Below are positions 1 to 7,105 of a DNA stretch of 64,000 nucleotides, one piece after another (within the stretch, counting starts at the first letter, position 1; the number at the start of each line of letters is the position of its first letter). Source of the DNA: Bacteroidales bacterium (GTDB lineage: Bacteria > Bacteroidota > Bacteroidia > Bacteroidales > F082); contig JAGCCO010000022.1 in assembly GCA_017651645.1 (NCBI GenBank), positions 1-64,000 on the forward strand, in the 5' to 3' direction. Position numbers and translations under genes: made by a program. A model generated the notes under the pieces. It saw only the letters and a program-made list of their open reading frames with translations. It was not told the DNA's origin and made no database searches.

Positions 1-891
1 GCCGCTATCGACATCCTTCGCAAGAAGGGTATGGCCAAGGCTGCCAAGCGCGCCGACCGCACCGCCAGCGAAGGCTGCGTGCTTTCGAAGGCCACTGATG
101 ACCACAAGTACGCCGCCATCATCATGGTGAACTGCGAGACCGACTTCGTGGCCAACAACGCCGACTTCGTGAAGTTCACGAAGGACGTGCTCGACATGGC
201 CGTCGCCAACCGCGTGAAGGATATCGAGGCTCTGAAGGTTATGGAACTCAACGGCCAAACCGTTGAAGCCCTTGTCGCCAACCAGAGCGCCGTCACTGGT
301 GAGAAGACCGAACTTGGTGCTTTCAAAGTCCTCGAAGGTGAATACGTGACCAACTACAACCATCCTGGCAACCGCCTTGCCACCATCGTCGAAATGAACA
401 AGAGTTTCGCCGGTGTTGAGGAAGTGAGCCATGAGGTGTGCATGCACGTTGCTGCCATGAACCCGCTTTCGGTGAGCGAAGCCTCCATCCCGCAAGAGGT
501 GAAGGACCGCGAGTTCGCCGTTGCCGTCGACAAGACCAAGGAAGAACAGATTCAGAAGGCTGTGGACGCCGCCCTCCGCAAGGCTGGCATCAACCCCAAC
601 CATGCCGACAGCGATGACCACATCAGCTCGAACATCACTAAGGGTTACCTCACTGAGGAACAGGGTGCACAGGCCCGCGAAATCAGAGCCAATGTGCCCG
701 GCACGGTGCAACTCAACGAAGGCATGATTCAGAACATCGCCAAAGGTCGTCTGAACAAGTTCTTCAAGGAGAGCTGCCTGCTCAACCAAGTCTCTCTGGT
801 CGCCGACCCGAAGACCGTCGCCGAATACATCCAGGCTGCCGACAAGGAAGCCACTGTGGTGAATTTCGTGCGTATCAAGTTGGGCGAATAA
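1..891 (+). CDS. tsf: Elongation factor Ts (5' truncated)
   Basis: This is the guanine-nucleotide exchange factor that recycles EF-Tu from GDP to GTP during translation in the cytoplasm. The frame is open from base 1, upstream of the first ATG at 31, so the gene begins outside the window and about 40 N-terminal residues, including the UBA-like domain, are missing. The visible 296 residues open with the ILRKKG and AKRADR segment and the family signature around CETDFVANN. They end with the LNKFFKE motif of the C-terminal dimerisation region. A terminator follows 22 bases after the stop. Usual neighbours such as rpsB would lie upstream, out of view. Assignment is secure. Confidence 0.96.
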   Translation, partial: AAIDILRKKGMAKAAKRADRTASEGCVLSKATDDHKYAAIIMVNCETDFVANNADFVKFTKDVLDMAVANRVKDIEALKVMELNGQTVEALVANQSAVTGEKTELGAFKVLEGEYVTNYNHPGNRLATIVEMNKSFAGVEEVSHEVCMHVAAMNPLSVSEASIPQEVKDREFAVAVDKTKEEQIQKAVDAALRKAGINPNHADSDDHISSNITKGYLTEEQGAQAREIRANVPGTVQLNEGMIQNIAKGRLNKFFKESCLLNQVSLVADPKTVAEYIQAADKEATVVNFVRIKLGE

Positions 892-913
892 GCCTGATTT
901 GTACAAAATCAAC

Positions 914-946
914 AAAAAAGGATGGTGAGAGCCATCCTTTTTTTAT
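914..946 (+). terminator. Rho-independent terminator of tsf
   Basis: GGATGG (920-925) pairs with CCATCC (932-937) around a TGAGAG loop. Flanking A and T runs extend the stem, and a long T tract follows. It lies directly after tsf and overlaps the promoter box of the next gene. Confidence 0.85.
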
Positions 947-951
947 TTTTG
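944..951 (+). promoter_or_regulatory. Putative -7 box for hexosaminidase gene
   Basis: TATTTTTG matches the Bacteroidetes -7 consensus TAnnTTTG, 27 bases before the ATG at 979. It sits in the T tract of the tsf terminator, so termination and initiation signals overlap. No clear -33 element is visible. Confidence 0.5.
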
Positions 952-978
952 CTCGTTGAAACCCCTAAATCCAATCCT

Positions 979-3099
979 ATGAAAAAACTTTCCATTGTAT
1001 TATTTGCGGCATTCATCTTGGTCGCTTGCACAAAGCAACTTCCTCAAGCCAACTACGATGTCATACCACAGCCTAAAGAGGTACAGCTGAACGAAGAGAA
1101 GCCTTTCAAACTAAACTCCAAGACTATCGTCTATTACGAGAATGGTCTTCAACGTGAGGCGCAATTCCTCAGCGAATACGTGAATGACATCATGGGCTAT
1201 GCCTTGAATTTGCAAGAATACCAAAACCAACCCGATGGCATCGTGCTGAAAGTGGTCCCTGAAGATTTTGACCAAGCTGAAGCCTACGAAATCAACATCA
1301 CCCCGAAGCAAGTCACCATCAAAGGTGCAGATGCCGCAGGCGTTTTCCATGGCATCCAAACCCTCCGCAAGAGTCTACCCATCTCTCAACTCTCAACGCT
1401 AAACTCTCAACTACCTAGCGGTACCGTCAGAGACTGGCCCAACTTCGGCTATCGCGGCATGCACCTTGATCCCTGCCGTCATTTCATGGATCTGGACTCG
1501 GTGAAGATCTACCTTGACATGATGGCTCTTCACAACATGAACCAGTTTCACTTCCATTTGAGCGAGGACCAAGGCTGGCGCATCGAGATCAAGAAATATC
1601 CTGAGCTGACGCAGATTGGGGCTTACCGCAACGGCACGGTCATCGGGCATAACGGCAACCTTTATGACACCATTCGTCACGGCGGCTTCTACACCCAAGA
1701 CGAGCTCCGCGACCTTATCCAGTATGCTGCTGAACGCCATATCAACATCATCCCTGAAATCGACTTGCCGGGTCACATGCAAGCGGCTTTGGCCTGTTAT
1801 CCACAGCTGGGCTGCACGGGCGGTCCATACGAGGTGTGGCGGCGCTGGGGCATCTCCGATGACGTACTTTGTGCGGGTAACGAGGAAGCCATGCTTTTTG
1901 TTGAGGACGTGCTCAACGAAGTGATGGATGTATTCCCTTCACCTTATATCCATATCGGTGGCGACGAATGCCCCAAGGTGCGTTGGGAGAAATGTCCGAA
2001 ATGCCAAGCCAAGATTAAGGAACTGGGTATCAAGGCGGACGAGCGTTTTTCTGCAGAGGACTACCTGCAGAGCTATGTGATGAACCGCATGGCAAAGGTG
2101 GTGGAAGCCCGTGGCCGTCGTGTCATTGGCTGGGATGAAATCCTGGAAGGCAACGTCTCCGAGACGGCCATCATCATGAGCTGGCGCGGCACGGAAGGCG
2201 GCATCGAGGCAGCACGCAAAGGCCACGATGTGATCATGGCACCATACTCGCACCTCTATTTCGATTATTACCAGAGCGAGGACATCGCCAATGAGCCTAT
2301 GTGCATCGGCGGTTACCTGCCCGTGGAACGCGTGTATGAGTTCCAACCTTTGCCCGAAGAGCTGACCCCTGAGCAACAGAAACATATTATCGGCGTGCAA
2401 GCCAACATCTGGACGGAATACATCGCCTCGTTTCGTCATGTGCAATACATGGCCATGCCGCGCATGGATGCCTTGACTGAGCTGCAATGGAACAACCCCA
2501 AAGAGCGTGATTTCGATGCCTTTGTGGAGCGTTGCCGCAAGATGGCACAGCTCTATGATCTCTATCACTACAACTACGCCAAACATATCTTCAACCCGCA
2601 GGTTTGGGCCGACACGGTGGAACCCAATCTGGCCACGCGCAAGCCGATTTCTTTGCGCCAGCAACCTGCGGAGAAATACACCTACGATGGTGCTGTGTTG
2701 CTCAATGACGGTAACTTGGGTCGGGGAGCCTACAACTCAGGGCGTTGGCTGGGCTTCTGTGGCTATCCTTTGGATGCTGTTATTGACTTGGAGCAACCCA
2801 CCGAGATGCGCCATGTGCGTTTTCACGCGCTTACCAATAAAGGTGCTTGGATTTATAATCCGAGTCAAGTCAAGGTGATGGTCTCCGATGATGGCGAGAC
2901 CTTCCGTGAAGTGGCACAAAAAGACATCCCGATTTCCACTTGGGCCGATAAAGAAGGCATCTTTGCTTACGAACTTGAGTTTGATCCCGTCACGGCACGC
3001 TATGTTGAAGTCGTCATTTCAGGTTACGACTTGCCTGAAGACCATAGTGGATATGGGAATCCGGCTTGGATTTTTGTGGATGAATTGGAGGTCTGGTAG
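979..3099 (+). CDS. Beta-N-acetylhexosaminidase, GH20 lipoprotein
   Basis: Predicted exo-hydrolase that removes terminal beta-linked GlcNAc or GalNAc from glycans, for example host mucin or N-glycans. The 706-residue product starts with a lipoprotein signal ending in LVAC (Cys17), so it is probably exported and lipid-anchored. A GH20b-type N-domain (about 35-145) precedes the barrel. The barrel carries HIGGDE at 325-330, where D329/E330 are the expected catalytic pair. A C-terminal beta-sandwich resembling F5/8 type C modules fills about residues 610-706. I chose the ATG at 979 rather than 922 because it gives the signal peptide and clears the tsf terminator. Odd point: residues about 135-147 read SQLSTLNSQL and derive from a short tandem repeat. 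Confidence 0.93.
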   Translation: MKKLSIVLFAAFILVACTKQLPQANYDVIPQPKEVQLNEEKPFKLNSKTIVYYENGLQREAQFLSEYVNDIMGYALNLQEYQNQPDGIVLKVVPEDFDQAEAYEINITPKQVTIKGADAAGVFHGIQTLRKSLPISQLSTLNSQLPSGTVRDWPNFGYRGMHLDPCRHFMDLDSVKIYLDMMALHNMNQFHFHLSEDQGWRIEIKKYPELTQIGAYRNGTVIGHNGNLYDTIRHGGFYTQDELRDLIQYAAERHINIIPEIDLPGHMQAALACYPQLGCTGGPYEVWRRWGISDDVLCAGNEEAMLFVEDVLNEVMDVFPSPYIHIGGDECPKVRWEKCPKCQAKIKELGIKADERFSAEDYLQSYVMNRMAKVVEARGRRVIGWDEILEGNVSETAIIMSWRGTEGGIEAARKGHDVIMAPYSHLYFDYYQSEDIANEPMCIGGYLPVERVYEFQPLPEELTPEQQKHIIGVQANIWTEYIASFRHVQYMAMPRMDALTELQWNNPKERDFDAFVERCRKMAQLYDLYHYNYAKHIFNPQVWADTVEPNLATRKPISLRQQPAEKYTYDGAVLLNDGNLGRGAYNSGRWLGFCGYPLDAVIDLEQPTEMRHVRFHALTNKGAWIYNPSQVKVMVSDDGETFREVAQKDIPISTWADKEGIFAYELEFDPVTARYVEVVISGYDLPEDHSGYGNPAWIFVDELEVW
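1381..1414 (+). repeat. CTCTCAA-type heptamer array inside the GH20 gene
   Basis: Seven-base units (CTCTCAA, CTCTCAA, CGCTAAA, CTCTCAA) lie in frame between the N-domain and the catalytic barrel and encode the low-complexity SQLSTLNSQL linker. Unlike the intergenic arrays in this window, it has no facing reverse-complement arm. Confidence 0.6.
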
Positions 3100-3232
3100 G
3101 AGATTCCCCTGCGGGGAATGGAGTTGGAAGTAATAACAAACTTGCGGCGGCTTGTGGCGCTTACATTACGTAAACTTCACAGGCCGCCGCCTTATAAAAC
3201 ATTGCCAGAACTCCATTCCCGAAGGGAATCTC
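3100..3232. repeat. Long composite inverted repeat between convergent genes
   Basis: The outer arms are GAGATTCCC..GGGAATGGAGTT (3100-3125) and its reverse complement (3209-3232). They match perfectly except for the small centre, and each arm can fold on itself through ATTCCC/GGGAAT. Inner arms rich in GCGGCGG (3143-3155) and CCGCCGC (3178-3190) pair with one mismatch. TTACGTAA sits in the middle. The element fills the whole gap between the stops of the hexosaminidase and nuclease genes. It could act as a bidirectional terminator or be a small palindromic mobile element. There is no strong T tract. Confidence 0.75.
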
Positions 3233-3240
3233 ATTTAGAT

Positions 3241-4287
3241 TTAGGCTTTTTTCAATAGTATCACATAAACCGGGAAGTGGTCACTATATCCGCCCATCCA
3301 TACGCCGCTGCCGAAGGTGCGGAAGGGATAGCCATTGTATTTGCCACCATGTTGTTTCAAGAACTCCTTGTTGTGAACCTTTACATTCTTGTATTGGTAG
3401 GTGCTATAGTCTGTAGGTAGCAGGCCAGGGGTGATGATGGTCTGGTCGAGGACGGCGGGCACATCGTGGTAGTAGTTGGTGCCATAGCCTTTCTTGTGCA
3501 GTTCATACATGGGGTTGAAGAACTCGCCATCGCGCAGGTCTTTCATGTCGCCTGAAGCGCGCAGGTATTCCGTCACACTCTTGTTGTCGGGGTAGTCGTT
3601 ATAGTCGCCCATCATGATGATCTTGGCGTTTTGGTCCTCGCGCATGATGGAGTCGGCGATATGGCGGCACAGAGTGGCTGCGGCAATACGGCCAGGCATG
3701 GAACGTTTCTCACCACCAGCGCGCGAAGGCCAGTGCATGACGATGAAATGCATCATCTCACCGTCGAACAATCCACTGACCAACAGCTGGTCACGGGTGT
3801 AATGGTCGGGTTCGTTGGGGATAACAGTGCGGTACGATTTGCTACTCACTAACTTAAAATATTTCGGATTGTAGATCAATCCCACATCCACGCCGCGGCG
3901 GTCGGGCGAGTCGTAGTGCACCACTTGATAGTTGCGGTCCTTAATCTCAGGTTGGGCAACCAAGTCTTCCAGCACTTGGCGGTTCTCCATTTCCGACATA
4001 CCCAGAACAGCCACACCGTCTGGCGACCAGTCGGTGCCAATGGTAGAGATGGCATAAGCCATGTTATGAAGTTTGGCCAAGTATTTCTCGGTGTTCCACT
4101 GGTTGACGCCTTGAGGCAGAAACTCCTCATCGTTTTTGTTCGGGTCGTTGATGGTGTCGAAAAGGTTTTCCAAGTTATAGAAACCGACCAAGCCGACCTT
4201 ATAGGTTTGTTGCTCTTGGGCAGAAACATGGTTCAAGTTGAGGCCAAAGGCCAAAAGTGCTAATATGAAAACGATGTGCTTGTTCAT
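3241..4287 (-). CDS. Secreted endonuclease/exonuclease/phosphatase-family protein
   Basis: 348 residues with a signal peptide (about 1-23, VSA/Q) and an EEP-fold catalytic domain. Visible EEP motifs are GFYNLENLFDT (about 35-45), SEMEN (98-102), HWPSRAGG, MGDYNDYP (the Asp/Asn catalytic block) and SDHFPVY near the C-terminus. The fold is a Mg-dependent phosphodiesterase that may act on nucleic acids or phosphate esters; the substrate cannot be told from sequence. The export signal points to the periplasm or outside. It is transcribed divergently from a TonB receptor and a DUF5689 lipoprotein, which suggests it works with them on an extracellular polymer. Confidence 0.88.
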   Translation of the reverse strand: MNKHIVFILALLAFGLNLNHVSAQEQQTYKVGLVGFYNLENLFDTINDPNKNDEEFLPQGVNQWNTEKYLAKLHNMAYAISTIGTDWSPDGVAVLGMSEMENRQVLEDLVAQPEIKDRNYQVVHYDSPDRRGVDVGLIYNPKYFKLVSSKSYRTVIPNEPDHYTRDQLLVSGLFDGEMMHFIVMHWPSRAGGEKRSMPGRIAAATLCRHIADSIMREDQNAKIIMMGDYNDYPDNKSVTEYLRASGDMKDLRDGEFFNPMYELHKKGYGTNYYHDVPAVLDQTIITPGLLPTDYSTYQYKNVKVHNKEFLKQHGGKYNGYPFRTFGSGVWMGGYSDHFPVYVILLKKA

Positions 4288-4318
4288 GTTGAGGATGCAT
4301 TTTGGGTTGATAATGCGG

Positions 4319-4326
4319 CAAAAGTA
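4319..4326 (-). promoter_or_regulatory. Putative -7 box for the EEP gene
   Basis: Read on the minus strand the sequence is TACTTTTG (TAnnTTTG), 32 bases before the ATG. It lies back to back with the plus-strand box at 4373, so the two divergent units share one control region. Confidence 0.55.
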
Positions 4327-4372
4327 GCAAAAAAATCCATAATTATACCATCAAGATAAAAGAACTTTTCCT

Positions 4373-4380
4373 ATTTTTGT
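4373..4380 (+). promoter_or_regulatory. Putative -7 box for TonB receptor operon
   Basis: TATTTTTG matches TAnnTTTG, 47 bases before the receptor ATG. No convincing -33 element is seen. Confidence 0.5.
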
Positions 4381-4426
4381 CCGTTAGTTTCACTCAAAAT
4401 CCAATGCAAATCATAATAAGTTCAAT

Positions 4427-7051
4427 ATGAAGAAATTCCTACTTTTAATGGTTGTGACGTTGTTGACGGCGGGGATGTATGCCCAAGTCATCGACACGAC
4501 CGACCTGAATGTGAATGAAGTGCCGACGGTGATCCTGATGGATTCCGACTTCGAGGAGTCCTCCACCTCGGTCAATGATGCCTCGACTTTGCTGAACTCG
4601 TCACGCGACGTGTTCAACAGCATTGCGGCCTACAACTTCGGCTCGCTGCGCTATCGTGTGCGTGGCAACGACTCGAAGTACAGCGACGTGATGATTAACG
4701 GCGTCCTGATGAACGACCCTGAGACGGGACGTCCCGTCTTCAGCAATTGGGGCGGCCTCAACGACGCTTTTCGCAACTCAGTCCTTGTCGAAGGTCTCGG
4801 AAAGACCGATGCGGGCTTCGGCAACTTGGGTGGCCTCACGGCTTATTCGACACGCGCCTCGCAGTACCGCAAGCAGATTTCGCTAAGCTATGCCTTCAGC
4901 AACCGTTCCTACAACCACCGCGTCATGGCCTCTATCGGCACTGGCGAGATAGGCAATGGTTGGTACCTGATGGCTGCTGCTAGCGAACGCTATTCGGGGA
5001 TTCATGCCAATGGCAACTTTGAGTCCAATTGGCGGAACAACTTGCATAGCACCTTGACGGGCTACACGGAAGGTACCTTCTATCAAGCCTACAGCTATTT
5101 CCTCTCCGTGGAGAAAAAGCTCAATGACAAGCATAGCCTTGACCTTACCGTGTTCGGTGCGCCCTCGCAGCGCGGCGGCTCGGCACCCGTGGTGCAGGAA
5201 GCATACGACCTTGTCGGTTCCAACTATTACAACCCTAACTGGGGCTATCAGACCATCGACGAAAATGGTACGCAGGTGATCCGCAACTCGCGTATGAGCA
5301 CATATCACCAACCGTTCTCCAGCCTCACTTGGTATTGGACACCGAACAGGAAGACTTCGTTCCAAACCTCGGTCTACTATTTTGCTGGCAAGGCTGGTCA
5401 GACTTCGTTGGAATGGGGTGAAGCTCCCGACCCGCGTCCCGACTATTACAAGAACCTGCCGAGTTATTACATGACCAATGCCCATAGTACGGCTGAAATT
5501 GAGGCACAGTTTGAGGCATGGCGTAACCGTGACCCAAAAGTTACCCAAATCGACTGGGATGCCCTCTACATGGCTAATCGCAACCACCTTTTCACTGTAC
5601 AGAACGCCAACAACGGAAAAGACGGCACGGTGACGGGAAGTTTCTCGAAGTATATCCTCGCTGAACGCCACTATGACAAGATGCAAACGGGTGGCGCCTC
5701 ATACTTCAAGCATGAGTTCGCGCCCAACCTCATCATGACAGGCGGTTTGGCGGTCAATGTATCGAGAACGCATTATTACGAGTGCGTCAACGACCTCCTT
5801 GGCGGCGACTACTACTATGATATTAATAAGTATGCCGAAAACCTTGAAACCGATGACTGTCAGACCAACTTGCTCAACACCAACCATGTGGCCAAGGTCG
5901 GCGATATCATCAATTATAACTATTACGCCAACCGCAACTATGGTCGAGTTTGGGATCAGATCGACTGGCTTGTCGGCAACTTCGACTTGTATCTTGGTAT
6001 GCAGCTTTCATTCACTCAAATCTGGCGTACTGGCCTCTTCCAAAATGGTGAGTTTGCGGACAGATCTTACGGTGACGATGAGAAGCACAATTTCTTGGAT
6101 CCGGGTGTGAAGGCCGGCATTTCCTATGCTATAAATGGTCGTAACCACATCGTGGTCAATTGGGCCTACATGTTACAGTCTCCCCAATTCCGCGATATCT
6201 ATGTGTCGCCGCGTACGCGTCACACCGTCGTCGAGGGCGACCTGAAGAGCGAGCGCATCAACGCTGTCGATTTGAGCTACATGTATCGTTCGCCTGAGTT
6301 CAAGTTCCGTCTGACGGGTTATTACAACACCTATAACAATATCATTTGGAACCGTAGCTTCTATTGCGAGAATGTCTATCAGAATACTACCACCAGCGCC
6401 AACTCCTACACCAGTGAGTTCATCAACTTCATCATGACGGGCACCAAACAACGCTGCGTCGGTTTGGAGATGGGAGCTGAGTATAACGTCTCGCCAACGG
6501 TCACCCTGCAGGCCGCAGCTGCCAACGGTATCCATGTCTATGCCAACAACCCGCTGTTCTCGGTGTATGACGATAACAACGACATTGCCTACATCGATGG
6601 CCATACGGCTTATCTGAAAAACTATCACGTTTCTTCGGGTCCCGAGACGGTGGCTTCGTTAGGTATCAAGTACAACTCGCCTAAGTATTGGTGGGTGAGC
6701 CTCAACGGTAACTATATGGCCAATATGTACTTCGATGTGAACCCCTATAACCACACGAAACACGGTATGGACCACTACGCTGTGGGCGACATCCGCATTG
6801 AGGACGTTCTGAGCCAAAACCCGTTGAAGCCCACTTTCACGCTTGACTTCTATGGCGGTTTCTCAAAGCGTTACAAAGGCTATTATTTCCTCTTCAATTT
6901 AAGTGTCAACAACCTGCTCAACAACAAGAGTGCTATCCTTTACGGTTACGAGCAGTTGCGCTTCAACGCCAACAACCCCGATATGTTCCCCGAGAAGTAT
7001 TCGTATATGTATGGCTTGAATTATTACATCAGTTTCACGGTTAGGAAGTAA
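4427..7051 (+). CDS. TonB-dependent outer-membrane receptor
   Basis: 874 residues with a signal peptide (about 1-19, MYA/Q). A plug-like domain follows, including YRVRGNDSKYSDVMINGVLMNDPETG and the segment VLVEGLGKTDAGFGNLGG. The rest is a long, aromatic-rich beta-barrel ending in YYISFTVRK, with a terminal hydrophobic pattern typical of outer-membrane proteins. The usual N-terminal carboxypeptidase-regulatory domain of SusC-type receptors is absent, so this is a shorter receptor class. It lies 54 bases upstream of a DUF5689 lipoprotein and is probably co-transcribed with it. It is opposite a secreted EEP-family enzyme. The imported ligand is unknown; oligonucleotides or phosphorylated breakdown products are an inference only. 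Confidence 0.85.
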   Translation: MKKFLLLMVVTLLTAGMYAQVIDTTDLNVNEVPTVILMDSDFEESSTSVNDASTLLNSSRDVFNSIAAYNFGSLRYRVRGNDSKYSDVMINGVLMNDPETGRPVFSNWGGLNDAFRNSVLVEGLGKTDAGFGNLGGLTAYSTRASQYRKQISLSYAFSNRSYNHRVMASIGTGEIGNGWYLMAAASERYSGIHANGNFESNWRNNLHSTLTGYTEGTFYQAYSYFLSVEKKLNDKHSLDLTVFGAPSQRGGSAPVVQEAYDLVGSNYYNPNWGYQTIDENGTQVIRNSRMSTYHQPFSSLTWYWTPNRKTSFQTSVYYFAGKAGQTSLEWGEAPDPRPDYYKNLPSYYMTNAHSTAEIEAQFEAWRNRDPKVTQIDWDALYMANRNHLFTVQNANNGKDGTVTGSFSKYILAERHYDKMQTGGASYFKHEFAPNLIMTGGLAVNVSRTHYYECVNDLLGGDYYYDINKYAENLETDDCQTNLLNTNHVAKVGDIINYNYYANRNYGRVWDQIDWLVGNFDLYLGMQLSFTQIWRTGLFQNGEFADRSYGDDEKHNFLDPGVKAGISYAINGRNHIVVNWAYMLQSPQFRDIYVSPRTRHTVVEGDLKSERINAVDLSYMYRSPEFKFRLTGYYNTYNNIIWNRSFYCENVYQNTTTSANSYTSEFINFIMTGTKQRCVGLEMGAEYNVSPTVTLQAAAANGIHVYANNPLFSVYDDNNDIAYIDGHTAYLKNYHVSSGPETVASLGIKYNSPKYWWVSLNGNYMANMYFDVNPYNHTKHGMDHYAVGDIRIEDVLSQNPLKPTFTLDFYGGFSKRYKGYYFLFNLSVNNLLNNKSAILYGYEQLRFNANNPDMFPEKYSYMYGLNYYISFTVRK

Positions 7052-7105
7052 AAGCTAACGGCCCGAAAAAAGAATTAAAGACAAACAAATAAACACTAAA
7101 TAAAA

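Noticed and set aside
7052..7105. AGCTAACGG word before the DUF5689 gene as another hairpin
   Set aside because: Only one word is present, with no facing arm.
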